NCBI GenBank assembly: GCA_037039685.1
Contig: JAWNGF010000013.1
Location: forward strand, 1,385,001 to 1,449,000
Direction: 5' to 3'
DNA length: 64,000 bases
Origin: Ceratobasidium sp. AG-K
Lineage: Eukaryota; Basidiomycota; Agaricomycetes; Cantharellales; Ceratobasidiaceae
In this document: positions 1-14,342 of the stretch, piece by piece
Layout of the letters: each line of letters begins with the position of its first letter
Position numbering within the stretch: position 1 is the stretch's first letter
Made by a program: the position numbers and the translations under genes
Notes under the pieces: generated by a model
Seen by the model: the letters and a program-made list of their open reading frames with translations, nothing else
Told to the model about the DNA's origin: nothing
The model's database searches: none

Positions 1-390
1 CATAGAGATATTATTACACGACTCGGAACCTCGTGGTAGAATGAAAAGAAGGGGAGAATGTTATCCGTTCTTGATCAGCGAAGGCCTATCGGTGAATATA
101 ACCACGAAGACAAAGCCCAAGGGCTCCCAAAGCTATTGGTCATTTGCGCCAGCGTTTCGACACATGTGACCTCGCGCAAGTGACAGGGTTGAGCGTGCTC
201 TCGAGGATGCAGAACTGGAGAAGGGCTAAACATGAACACGTGATCGTGTGCGTCTCACATATTACCTAATTTAGATTCTCAGGTGCGGGTCAAGTCAAGC
301 TGGACAACTTTGTGGCTCAAGAAATGGCAGATACAAGTGAGATAACCAACTCAAAGGACTATACAAGGAAGCCTAGTTATCCCAATCTAG
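1..390. other. Left-edge intergenic stretch, no gene seen
   Basis: No reading frame of coding character is visible here. It lies downstream of the FKBP gene and probably holds its 3' untranslated region and polyadenylation signals. Confidence 0.5.
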
Positions 391-980
391 TCATAGCTCA
401 GACTTCTCGTCTGGCTTGCGGTTCTTGATGCCCAACAGCTCAACATCAAAGACCAACGTCGCCTTGGCGGGGATGACAGGTGGGAAACCACGGTCACCTA
501 GCAAGGACGGATTTAGACAAACAGACGGCGCATACGCTGATGACAACTTACCGTAGGCAAGATCAGAAGGAATTGTCAACTTTCGCTTCTCGCCAACGCA
601 CATGCTGCAAACCTCGCATCAGCGGAATGAGCAGAAAAAGTAACAGGGGAACATACTCGAGCAATCCCTGCTCCCAACCCTGGATAACCTGACCGTTGCC
701 AATGGTAAAATCGAATGGCTGGTTGCGGTCGAGTGAAGAGTCGAATTTTGACCCGTCAGACAGGAGCGTACCGGTCTGTGAAACAAACCAGTCAGCACAT
801 ACTCAAAATATGTATTCGTTAGGTGTTGCGTACGTAGTGCATGCTCAGCTTGTCGCCTTTCCTAGACCTGATAGGGCACTCGGAAGGGGTCGAGTATGCG
901 TCGATGTCGAGAGCATCACCAGCCGCGAGCGCAGTGGCAAAGAGCGAGAAGAGACCAGCAACTAGATAAGAGACGCGCAT
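391..980 (-). CDS. FKBP-type peptidyl-prolyl isomerase, ER-luminal (FKBP2-like)
   Basis: Catalyses cis-trans isomerisation of peptidyl-proline bonds, probably on secretory proteins in the ER. The ATG at 980 opens a hydrophobic signal peptide ([20 protein letters not shown]). The first exon ends near 835 with KGDKLSMHY. After a ~58 nt intron the FKBP core follows ([14 protein letters not shown], then [17 protein letters not shown]), then [18 protein letters not shown] and, after another intron, [18 protein letters not shown]. These are the usual FK506-pocket and active-site segments, in order and intact. The C-terminus is KSEL, a plausible variant of the KDEL/HDEL ER-retrieval signal and typical of the FKBP2 class. 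Three introns are inferred. It lies on the same strand as the beta-glucosidase gene, about 320 bp downstream of it. Family assignment is firm; the substrate is unknown. Confidence 0.93.
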
Positions 981-1304
981 ATTGAGATTTATGAGGTTTA
1001 GAAAAGTTGGAGTATCGTCGAGGTCGTGAACAGGATTCTGCTGGCACAGTTAGGTCTGACACGTCAATATACGCGAAGACCCTGACACACGTGATCGTGA
1101 TGTGTCCACTCTCTCCCGTCCTAAATTTACGGAATCCGATCGGTGTGCTTGTGATTGACTTATTCGATCTCAGGTTTGCCGAGACCAGGTACCTTTGACC
1201 CTCCCTCCGACCAGAACGAGTGGCCGGGTTAGACGTGTCACTGCATCCTTTATCGTATTCAATGGTAAATTTCATACAACGAGCTCGGTTTGCTGTTGTC
1301 CGGC

Positions 1305-3330
<2,026 letters not shown>

Positions 3331-5377
3331 ATCGAGGGTGGCAAGATACGATACTGTAGAATGTGAAGCCTAAGGTTTGCTTCCCCCGCTGTATTTAAGT
3401 ATGCTCCATTAGAGCACCATGTGATGAGTCGTTAGAATGCGCCGGTGTGGTCCAAGAACAAAGAGGCGAGATAGTAGAAAATGTCCGAGAGGTAAAGCCG
3501 CATTCCTATCATTGTTGGAAATTACACGGGTATTGCATTTCTTTTGAGCAGAGAATTTGGTTGGGCGAATGCAGTGCCGGAGGTCGCGACAGATCTGGCG
3601 GTGGTACTCCGGTCGAACATGTGATGACCCCGAATCAAGACCCGAGTCCTGCCGTAGGTTGAGCATTCACACCAAGCAGTTAGTCATGTCTCGACCGTCG
3701 CCATTCGAGTCGCGATGGAAGCAAACAAGCGCTTAGATATCTCATATGAGCGTTGGCATCTGGTGGCGGGAGGTTGATGCCTGGCCCACACGTGACCTGG
3801 GCGGGAAGCTCTTCCAGGGCTCCGAGCAGGTTGAGAAGCCCACACACCATTCTGCATTATATTTTAACCCCACATTGAGTGGGACATACCGTGATTGCAA
3901 ATGATATGCGGCCTTTCCGCCCCATAAACGGCGTTACCTAGTCTAAGCCCACTACTAGTCCCCACGCAAGCCTAGTGCACAAGCTAGTCGACTTTTCACT
4001 TGACAACGCCCTAACACAGCCCAGCTACGGAAAGGAGTAACATGGACTGCATGGGCTGAAAGGCAGCCTAACATTCTTCGGCCAAACTAGTAGATATGGG
4101 CGCGAGAGACAAGTCGCGTGCACTGAAATCTTTCCAAAACTCCGCTGCCCCTACTCTACGGAGAAAGACTGATAAATTCCCTAAAATTTATTATGGATGG
4201 GGGACCACCGAACGAAATCAGGGTAAAATTAATCTTGACCCTGGGTCCTGCGCAATTCCAGGCAGACAGATAAATCGGGTTGGTTCCCCAAGTTGGCCAC
4301 ATGAACCTTGGGTAGAAACTATTCCCAGACAGAATGTGCCTTTTAATCGAACGGAAACAAGTGTTCGGAACTATTACGGAAATCGGTTGAACGGGTCCGA
4401 GCGGTATACCTATATGACACAACGCGAGCGTATTCGGGTGGCTGAGTTTCAACCATTATGAGCCTCCTAGTTCGCCGCCATCGAAAACATTCGGCTGGTG
4501 ATCGACCCTGGGAGGGTTGATCCGGTACAAAGACACCACGGAAGTCGCCCAGGTAAAGAGCCACATGGCGGGACTAGGTCGTATCAGAGCCGAACCGATT
4601 CACTTTCCCCAGTCATAATCAGGATCGAGCTGCTACCTTGGGGCAGGCCCTTTCGCAATGCCCCGATATTGTAGATTGCTCTAAAGGATATTTTTATATA
4701 CGGGGGCTGACAGAACGTTTCCGAAACTCGCCCCTGCCCTCGGTTTGCGGACAACCGCTGCTATGCCTAGCATATCTCCTCCAGCACACTCACTGTTAGT
4801 CTGGCTGGGCGAAGAATTAACCCGTGGATCCAGGCAGGAGCTGGATCGAGAGGCCGGCGAGTCATTCCATGGATACTTTTCACGTTGGTTGGCCCTCAGA
4901 AAGTTCAGGCTCGAGTGGAAATGCGATTACTATCCAGACGCCGACCCAGGAAGAAAAGTGGTTTATCGCCCTATCGGTTCGCTGTATTCATTATTTAGAT
5001 TTGGCATATTTACTAACGTGAATGTTCTGGCGTAGTGAACGGTTTCTGCTTGCCTCCATGTGTTTGCGGCGAGGGTGACGACGAAGTGGTTGCAAAAGAA
5101 GGGGCTTGCAGGAGCTTGGTTGTGGCCTACGGTTGTGTACGGTGACTTTCCCGTGGCTTCGAGGGTTACATATATCTGACGTGTGGCCCACCTTAGAAGG
5201 TCTGAGTTTAGGGAGGGGGGTCGGGCGCGATTGGGAGACTTTCGGAACATTCGGACTCTAACACATGTATACAAGTGCCAAGTTATGTTTATCGTAATAC
5301 AAACAAGAATTGGGGTTCGACAGGGAATAGAAATGGCTTCCCTGAGGGCCAACCCCCTCGGAGAGAGACAGGACAAT

Positions 5378-5660
5378 TTAGGTAAAGGTCATCGCTTCGT
5401 TCCCTGGCATCTTGGCATCCACTTGCTCGATGAAGGACTGATCGGCATCGGATATGGCCGAAGGAACTGGCTTGATCAGTGTGATAGGGGCTGGCTTCAC
5501 CACCTACCCAGCAGTGGAGATTTGTCCAGGCTTTGTGAGAGTGTATACCTTTAGTGGGGCCGCATGCAAAGCATAGGCGGCCGGACGATCGGTAAGGAGG
5601 TACCACAGACGTAGGAAACACCATTCGACTTGCTTACGGCAACGCGGACATCGATCAAGG
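5378..5660 (-). pseudogene. Possible coding fragment of unknown function
   Basis: Two short segments look spliceable: one ending AAYALHAAPLK near 5553, a GT-AG gap of about 45 nt, then VVKPAPITLIKPVPSAISDA and SFIEQVDAKMPGNEAMTFT before a stop at 5378. The run is low in rare codons and has a clean splice pair, which argues for real coding. No convincing start is found upstream and no domain is recognised. It may be the 3' end of a small gene or a relic; confidence is low. Confidence 0.25.
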
Positions 5661-6781
5661 GTAAAGGCGTTTACTTCGACGCTACCCGCCACTCCATATG
5701 GATCGAGAACTGAACAGCCTCGCGGGCTCTTGGTGCGACATGAAACAGGAAAGCTTAAAACACCTCCTTCGAACGATAACCAAGGATAAACGTTAGATGA
5801 CAAGCTAGACAAAGCTCAACTACGGAGCGCAAGCAAACGTCCTGGAGTGGGTTGCAAAAGAGTAGTATATGTCGTGAGTAGTGACATTATCTAGGGGGAA
5901 TACGGGGGGTCATATCTCTACAAAAACCTACCCCATTAACACGGGAGACCCATCACAGTCCGGCTACTAGGGGTAGAGCCTCCTACTCCAGCGTTTGCTA
6001 CGGGAAATGAGCGGATTTTACCGAGGCAAACTGGCGAGGAGAAAGACTCGAGAAACGAGTCGGTGCAAAACCGCTTGGTCTGGTCACCAAGCGATAAGAT
6101 GACGAGTAGGGAGCGTGGGTTCCCAAGGGCATTCGGGGTCAACACACCTGTCCTCCGCTTCGGATCATGTTTTTTCTTGAAGTCGTACCAGGTAACAGAG
6201 TCGAATAGAACAAAAAGTGTGAGCAAGCGCTTGCCAGCGGCGACCGTCAAATGGTGTGTTCATTGTGTTCTGGAACAGTCTGAGGTGACAAGTGTGTGCG
6301 CTCCTAATACAGAGGGGGCACTCTTCGGTGGTGTAGACAGCTGAACAATGGTGCCCAGGAGGCCCGAGTTTCAACACACGCATCACCAACGAAGTGGTAT
6401 AAATGGATTTCAATGTTTAGATACATCAGCGTCACGCATGTGGCAGTATTGACTCAACGAGGCAACGAAAAGCCCTTGGCCAACTCGTGTACCCAGGCTG
6501 CAGCGAATCTTGGGGGTACGTGGGCGTGTTGGGAAGGTGTAGATACACCAGTGCCTGCGACAAGCTCGACTCCTGGGGCCTCCATGACTGCTCGTAAACA
6601 ACATGTATCTCCCTCGAGCTATCCCAGCTGTTCAAAGGTCCTCAGGTACCGTGGCGTGTGTGGACGTGACGACAGCGGAATATGGGGTCTGATCTGTGTC
6701 GTCGTTGTATTGGCGTGAGCCACGAGCGACAGAATAGTCGTGCAGATCGATGGGTGGGGAGCATTGCGAGTACTCATTGTT

Positions 6782-6796
6782 GGGAGGGAGGGAGGG
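6782..6796 (+). other. G-quadruplex-type run (four GGG, 1-nt loops)
   Basis: GGG A GGG A GGG A GGG on the plus strand. This is the tightest class of G4-forming motif. No gene is close enough to suggest a role. Confidence 0.7.
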
Positions 6797-9617
6797 AACG
6801 CAGTACACGTCCACGGTGACCTAGATAAGGCGGAGAACGAGGGGGAGGGAGACTCCGACGTCTCCCGGCCTCAAGGGGACAAAGTACACGTCAGGGGGAA
6901 GTGACAACGTTAGCAAGCGAAGCAGGATTACGAGCCGGGGCACAGCTAAACATGGCGCAAAAGGGCGAAATGCGACCGTGAAGGCCAGTGGCACCCACGA
7001 CGTTCTACTTGAAGGTCTACGTGGCACCCCCAGGCGATAGACCTCCCGTCGACGGGGATAGGCTAAGGGGGCACTATCGCCACTTTAGAAGACGCAGTAA
7101 ATGTGGAAGAGGCACTTGCTCATCATCGGGGAGCAGGAGGACGATGATAGCAGTGGAATTGCTGGGCACCGCGTGGCACGGGATACACCTCTAAAGACGT
7201 TGTGCAACCGCTCGGGCATCTATGTAGATGCTACGCAAGGCAGTTGTCAACTCCACAGAAGCATCAGGGACGAACAAGAACGTGCTACATGGCCCATGAT
7301 GTGAACGTCAGCGGGCGTTGATGCGCTGTGATGCACCGGCGCTTAGCAGAGGTCTTCAAAATGTCCTTCAGCAGCGAGCACAAAGCACTAGCGGAGGGAT
7401 CGGCAATACGTACCGACTGCTCAGACCCCTTGAGAATCCCAATTTACTCGTCGATCCTCAGTTGTGGCAGTTTATCTGCGGGATATGCGAGGTTGGAATG
7501 TGAGGCTCTGGGATGTGTTTATCCGACGACCAGGAGGCACCATGTACTAACAAGGAACAAACGGGGGCCCTGTTAATGAGCAATGGTGGTGGGAAGAAGG
7601 GATAATCAGCAACATGGCCCACGTAAGTTGCGGAACCAGACCTCTAGTACGCGGCTCTCGACGAATGATTCTTAACGCGAGGGTCCGAGGGAGAGCAGAA
7701 ACGTCTTATGGGGTGCAGTCGCAAAGCAGACGTTAGCCATCGCGTTGTGTAGTGGTAGCAAGTGTTTGGGGTATGAAGGTGATGAGGGGCATCCCTAACC
7801 GCTGATCCACCGCGGTTGATTGTCAACCAAGTTTCACCGACGCGAAGCACCTAAGCTTCGCACCCCCTAACATACCATGCGTACCGGACAAGGCTTAACG
7901 GGAGATTTCCCCCATTGTTTACAGGAATCATCGCCACAAGACAGAAACCGCCAATGTGATTCTTCCCTGGATTGTTATTTTGCAAAGTCGGATGAAATGC
8001 CAACACGAAAAGAGCAGACGTAGCTCTGGTAAAAAGACGCATATACCGTGGAAAGTAAAGAGTATATTCAAACATCTACGATAGACAGATGAGATTGATA
8101 CACGTTGCTCGCTTTCGACATTCGGGCCACGAGAAACTCTGGGTGTTGGTGCAAGTTTTGTCCTCAATTATTGCAAATACATCCGTGCTCGGCTCGGTGA
8201 TGACTCAGAGACCGGCTTTATGCGTACAAACCTGAACAAAGCCTTGTCGCTAAGGGTTTACGATGAAGAAGCGGTCAATGAGCATGGCGCCCGATAGAGC
8301 TTCCGATGCTTGAGGGATCGGGACCAGGATTGGTAAACCGCTCAAGAGAGGGGGGACTCCCGTTAGGGGTAGCGTGCCACGAGTTAAAATGTCAATGCTC
8401 GCGATCGAGACGTGAATTTATATTCCGGTGCACTTGTTGTTGACCTCTTCACCAGTACGAGTAAGCGGTCAGCCTGCACGACTGTCGCAACACAACAGTA
8501 TAAGAATCACGTGATTTCACAGCATCCGCATCGTATTCATCAGAACAAGAATACAACACCGTGTGTGCTACAAAGATTGTGGCGGTATGACAGGCTCACA
8601 AGGGCGAACGAGAGCGCGGAGATATACGAAACTGGATGAGGAGTGAAGCAGCGAGGAAGGTGTACGCGTCAGCGAGACCCCAAATCCCTCTGCGAAGGCT
8701 CACCCGTGCCCCAGACTGTGGAAGCTCTTGCCACACCCGCGAACTTCTACCTAGAGATGATTCGTAGTGCTGCGGGTCTCCGGGGAGATGGGAGCAAATC
8801 GGAAGGTTTTTGACGGGGAGGAATCCCGAACACGATCGCGCCTGAAATATTACGAGCCACGAGTCGTCCGGGCTGTTCGACGATAGAACAGGTAGCTGGA
8901 CCATGCTCTGCCTGTCTGAGTGAGTCCGCGACACATCCAAGGTACACACGGGAGGGATCGACGCTGATAGCCACGGGATTGGAGAGTTAGCATGCTCAGC
9001 CACCACACGACCAGGCTCGCGAACTGCTTGACGCACCCTAGCCTCTCCCGCTCAATCTCCTCGACATACAACTCAAGCTTAGCGTATGGTCCGTAGGTTG
9101 CATTTACGATATCTCTGTTTGTAGAGCACTGGGACGTAGAGGGAGGACGAACGGATTCCGGAGTTCGAACTGGAAGTGAGTGCAGCTGCGGCAAACGGGC
9201 TTACCCAAGGAGACATACTTCTTTGTTTTCATGCTCTTCGAGATTACTGAGCAGTCCGAACATCTCGGTGTTCACGACTGGTGGCTTGGAGGGGGCGCTG
9301 ATGCAGGAAGCAAGGACCCACAAGCTTGCCCCCACCAGGCTCCGTAGCTCGGCATCCCCAGCAGATACCCTAAGCACAGAAGCACGATTGGAATTCTCTA
9401 TATGGCATGTACAACATGTCCTGTACGGCACAGGTCAGCGTTGACGAGCCACGGGATATGAGACAACAATCACCTACACGGTCGCACTTTGATCCGGGCG
9501 TGGTCGAGATAGATGGAGGGGGGGAAGATATAGTAGAAGTGACTGAGGTTAAACGCAACACATCTGGCACTTAGATTTGTTGATGGCGGTACACTGGGCG
9601 CCAATTACCCCTGGTTA

Positions 9618-9631
9618 ACACTGTGGACCCC
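9618..9631 (+). repeat. Left terminal inverted repeat (14 bp)
   Basis: Exact inverted match to 12203-12216. It is followed by a block rich in TCCGGA. Confidence 0.6.
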
Positions 9632-12202
9632 CCACTTCCGGACAATTCGGAAAGAGAAAATCCGTGCCCGACTTCCGGACCGTCCGAGGGTAAGGTCCGG
9701 TACGACGCACTAGGACGGCCATAGGGACTTTAGTTCCGGACTGTCGGCAAAATCCGGACCCTCGGACGGTCCGGGGGTCCGGACTGTCTGGAGTTTTCTT
9801 CCTCATGCCGTTTCGCCGACCACCCGTTTCCCTCGGATTATCCTCAACTCTCGCTCGGATAAGTGAACAAATGTTATAATACGATTAACGATGTAATTAC
9901 ACACTAATGGTTCGAATGAAAGGTCCGAACAGGCAGTAGGGAGTACGTCGCAGGGCAAGTCCGAGGGTAACATACGGGGAATCCGAAGGGAAGTCGGAGG
10001 AAGTCCGAAGGAAAGGCCAGGACAGTCGAATCGAAGCTATAAGAGCAGGAACGAAAACCGTGAGCACTCCGGGAGCGTCGATGGGAATCCGGGGATAAAC
10101 GTGGTTGGTCTGGGAGGCTGTCGCGGATTGTCTGGGCAGAGCGAATATATGCAAATAAACCTACACAGAAACTGGAAAAGGCACTAGAATTGAAGGGAAT
10201 TCAGTGTGAACATGATAACGACCTAGGAATCAAAACTTACCGGACAGCAAATAAGAAACGAAATGAGCTTGGGGACAAAGCGATCGAGGGGCTTCAAGCG
10301 AGACCGCTTGAGCCATTCGGGGCGGATAGCTTGCTGTCCCGTGCTAAATCAAAGTTGTCGCCATGCCTTGTAAGGAAGTGGGCTGCGAACTTACCGGGTT
10401 GGTTTGACGACCGACTCAACGCGAATGACCAACTCCTTGTTCTTGTCTTTGTTTGGCTCAGCTTGATTGGGTGTTGGGTCGGAGTTGATGGTGTGCTTGG
10501 AGTTGCTTGGGCCTGCTCCGTCAGCTACCCAAGAGTCAATAAAATGTAAATACGAAATTAAATGCGACTTACTCTCGGTATCCAGAGCCTCCGTGTCCAT
10601 CGCAGTCAAGGAAACTTGGCATCTGTAACGAGAATACTGGTGTTACCCTTGGTGTACTCCACTGTCGCGAGGCCCGATTGTGATCAGCCACGAGATCGGA
10701 AATGAATCTCAAATGGACTTACCACCGTTCTCCACTTGTACGATGGTGACACGAGGCTGACTATTGGCGCTAGACTTCGATGTGGCTCCGTGATCGGGTG
10801 ATTGACCAACGACATAGTACACGTGCCATAACTAAGGGAAAGGCCAAACAAGGGCGTCAAGGTATGCCAATCAACTGAATACCATATAAGAAAGTGAGGC
10901 ACTAACCAGTGAAGGGAATGAAATTAAAATCGGGGGTGCAGCGGGTGAGAGTGAAATGAATGCTGTGTGGGTGGACGGTGGTTCAGTGTCAGCAACAAAA
11001 ATTAGATAGCTGGAACGAGGAGAGAAATTTACCTAGGGTTGATTAAGGCGCACAAACCATCTAAGGAGGTCATTTGGCGGTCAACTGGAGATGGGGGTGG
11101 CTGGGAGGAAGGGGGGATGCGTGCGCTGAGTTGGGCTGTATATATAGACTTGGCGGCGCTTAAGTGGCGACCCGCCACACATCCAAAATTTGGCCGCCTC
11201 TGCTTGTTCCGCCACACCAATGGGAAAAGGAGGAGTCGGATGTAATTGTGGCAACTGCACCATTCACAAGCTGGTGACAACCAAGACATGCATGCATCAC
11301 CTTTGGGGGAATTGGTGATAAAAGCGACACAATTTAGCAGACCACCTGGCAAGGATACGGTGAGCACCCCAACCTCATTGTTAATAAAATGTTCATATTT
11401 TGAACCTACATTAACTTAGTGAGAGACTTTGCCATTGCTCCTCTAGTAGAGAGCTGCACAAATTGTGTGGTGCAGCTGCTATGGCCCGGTCCAAGTCTGG
11501 GATGCACCCCATGTTCAACGATGTTCCTGAACACCCCAATCCACCCCTCCCTGTGCCCTCCAATTCTATCCCACAGTCCTTTTATCGACAGCTTCAGCAC
11601 CCCTTTGCTAGCCCTATTCCACCCTATTCCACCATTAACCCCAACAACCAACCTCACACACTGTTGCTTGGCTTGGTTTTGGAGGCTTTCACTGAAGTCA
11701 ATACCCCATCCAAATACATGGCAGTTTTGTACGGGAACAGCTCTCAAGTGGGGAAGTGATTGACGCAGCCAGCATAAAGTGTGCTATCAGGTGAGTCTGC
11801 AATGACAAAAAACTGGTGGATTATCGATCGGAGCACGGACACTGAGTACATGCAAGGTCCTTAGATGTGTATCTTGCTTATCCAGTAGTGCGACATGGGC
11901 TGGCCGGCTAATACAACACCTATCTGGCATCAAAAATCGTGTAGTTACATTATAGAACTAATCTACATTCGGTTTGATTCAACCTCTCAAAACTTCCGGA
12001 TCGCCCGGAAGCGGCTGATCGACCACCAAAGTCCTGCCGAGGGTAACAATCGCATCCGGAGGTAAGTTCGGGGATCCGGAGGTAAGTCGCATCGTCCGGA
12101 GGTCCGGATATGGAATCCGGAAGTCCAGCAAAAGACATTGGCGGGACTTACCTCCGGATTTTTGGGCCATCCGGACCCGACCCCCGGACGATCCGAAAGT
12201 TT

Positions 12203-12216
12203 GGGGTCCACAGTGT
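12203..12216 (-). repeat. Right terminal inverted repeat (14 bp)
   Basis: Reverse complement of 9618-9631. It is preceded by a block rich in TCCGGA. Confidence 0.6.
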
Positions 12217-14342
12217 AAAATGGTTATGGAACACGTACACAGGGCGAAGTGCAATTCGCAACAGGCATCATATTCGAATCGTGGAGGCATTTTCTCCAAT
12301 TGACTGAGAGAAAGCAGGTGCGTACAATACCATGGCTTTAGGAGGTTATCGTCGGGGGATTGTTGCACGACAACGATCCGTACCTCATCCCCTACGAGAT
12401 TGTTGTTCGGGACGCGCCATCCAGGCCCTAAAGCACCGGTATGGAAAACAGCGGAATACTTCTTCAAATGTTGGATTAAGCGAACATATTGAATCCGGAG
12501 ACCAACGGCGGGATAACAGAACGAGCGCATATATGGAATCGAGCCTCCATCGGGGAAATCAACGCCAAATGATAACCGCTTACCAGGCACTTACAGTGCT
12601 CTGGTCAGCTTCACATTCGTTACCATGCGCGGAGTTCTGAGATAAGCATGATAAGTGCCAGATAAGGGACGAACAAGATCGATCATGACCTCCCGACTGA
12701 TCAATCTGAGAAGATGGATCAGAACAACACACCTCACAATGGGCATATGAGCTCTTGTCAGTTTATATACTATTGCTTATTCAAGACATTTGTCCTTCAT
12801 TAATGTATTGATTATGTATCCCACATAACCCCACAATACACGGTTTGAGCACAAATACATTATATTGTATATGGCGTTTAATGTGCATTTAGCACGTGGA
12901 CCGGCCAGCAAAACCGAATCCACGACAAACGATACACCAATAAATGCGCAAATCGTGAATCACTGCAACAAGCTCATTAACCTCTGTCTTTGATGGGCAG
13001 GTGGTGAGGGGCTTACTGGTGAATTCAATTCGTACTGGGTATGCGCAACAAGGAAGCAGAATTAGAAATGGGCTCAAGCTGGAGGGGGAAGGCACTCACC
13101 TAAGAATGAAGTTGAACGGTAATTACTCCGTGGCCTAGCTGCTTGTGTGTTGACAGTCTGGGCTCCCAAGGAAGGGTGCATATAAACTACAATATCGTTG
13201 ACCAAGTCCGTACCCAAAGCTAGATTGGCAAGAGGGATGAAGAGGAGAGGGGGGACTTTGCGATCGCAAGTCCCCCTCGTTGACGATGATTAAGTACCTC
13301 ATGTGTAAGCAAAATATCCGTGGTACTCATCTTAGGCTACCTGGTATCGAGTTTATTCTTCTACGACACCGCTCAAGTCACTCGAAAAACACGCAGGTGA
13401 GAGTTCGACATTTATTTGACTCAAATCTGAGCTGTATGACGAGCACATATGGGCGGTTATCAATGTATAGCAGTTGGAAGGGACTGGCAAGGAACTTGTT
13501 ATAATGAAAATACAGTTATCATGTCCGTCCGGCCGTGTCCAGTCCTCACGATTATGACATAAGCATTGTCAGGCACACTATTCAGCAACCATCGTAGGAA
13601 AACTAGTTGCAATTGTTGGTACAAAGAGGGAAACTGGTCGAAACTTTTCCAGTTCCTTGGTATGGACTTCGCGGAGAAGAGGGCCCGTGAGAATTACAAG
13701 TCAAGACAGATACATTGTCAACAAGCTAGTCATTGGGTGACGCTCAGCGCTTATGGTGATTATAGAAAGGGGTTTCCCCGCGCTTGTTTTTTACTCCCTC
13801 TTCCTAGTAGACTATATGCGTGCAGTCATCACAGCCAAGAAATCCGTATCTGCAGTGTAATTCTCGATGCAATTGCTGAAAAGTCAGGCTTTTCACCCCA
13901 ACCTAACATGCAGAAACGGGTACCGTTCGATGCGCCTGAGTTGCCCAATCACTTTGTGCACACTCACGTTGCTTGAAAATGCTCATAAGACGAGGTACAA
14001 ATTTTGCAGGTTTCCTCCGAAACCACTCTGAAAACAAAAAACAAAAACAAAAAACAAGTGCGGGGAAAACCCTTTCCATAACCGCCATAAACATCAAACC
14101 CAGGTTACTCACGGGGCCAAGGGGCATACCTAGCTGATCCCTGCAGTGTGAGCGTGGAGATGACGCTCCATCGAAAAGCTGGTTAGTTTGCCGGATTACT
14201 CTAGTCCGAAGACCCTCCATTTATCTCGATGCCGCTTCAAAGTACATAATGTGTGTAAGTTTAAACTCATAGCAACCTAGATACGACGGTCTGAACTCAA
14301 ATCGACTTTCAATCATTAATGCATACAACGAGGTTGGCGAGG
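12217..14342. other. Intergenic stretch, no supported gene
   Basis: A minus-strand open frame entering from 12590 (segments such as VDFPDGGSIPYMRSF and GPGWRVPNNNLVGDEV) has some coding character but runs into the repeat end at 12216 and is not recognised. It may be a gene relic cut by the repeat. A near-perfect palindrome lies around 13248-13278. An A-rich run lies near 14030. Nothing else is supported. Confidence 0.4.
13248..13278. repeat. Short near-perfect palindrome centred on GCGATCGC
   Basis: A G-run followed by GGACTT, then the self-complementary core GCGATCGC, then AAGTCCCCC. The arms match apart from one extra T and an extra G. It could form a hairpin; no function is evident. Confidence 0.6.

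Larger units (their letters stand above)
3331..9617. other. Gene-poor region, no well-supported gene
   Basis: Only short overlapping frames occur on both strands, with no recognisable domain and few convincing splice pairs. A TTAAATA-like box near 3389-3400 may serve the GH1 gene. Two places look weakly coding on the minus strand: about 5378-5660 (listed separately) and about 8640-9560, where short stretches have reasonable codon character but do not join into a recognisable protein. A run of four GGG triplets lies at 6782-6796. Confidence 0.5.
9618..12216. mobile_element. Candidate DNA transposon or pair of MITEs with TCCGGA-rich ends
   Basis: The left end ACACTGTGGACCCC at 9618-9631 has an inverted counterpart at 12203-12216 (GGGGTCCACAGTGT), an exact 14-bp match. 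Inside each end, 9632-9790 and 11990-12200 are crowded with TCCGG/TCCGGA words in both orientations. Such subterminal repeats are typical of transposase-binding ends. No clear target-site duplication is seen, and no transposase domain could be read inside. The two clusters could instead be separate MITEs of one family in opposite orientation. The interior has weakly coding stretches (for example about 10400-10600 minus) of no recognised family, and 11240-11750 is poor in CpG. Confidence 0.5.

Noticed and set aside
11979..12590. A 203-residue minus-strand open frame
   Set aside because: Its second half lies in the TCCGGA-rich repeat end, and the first half matches no domain known to me. It may contain a relic but not a whole gene.
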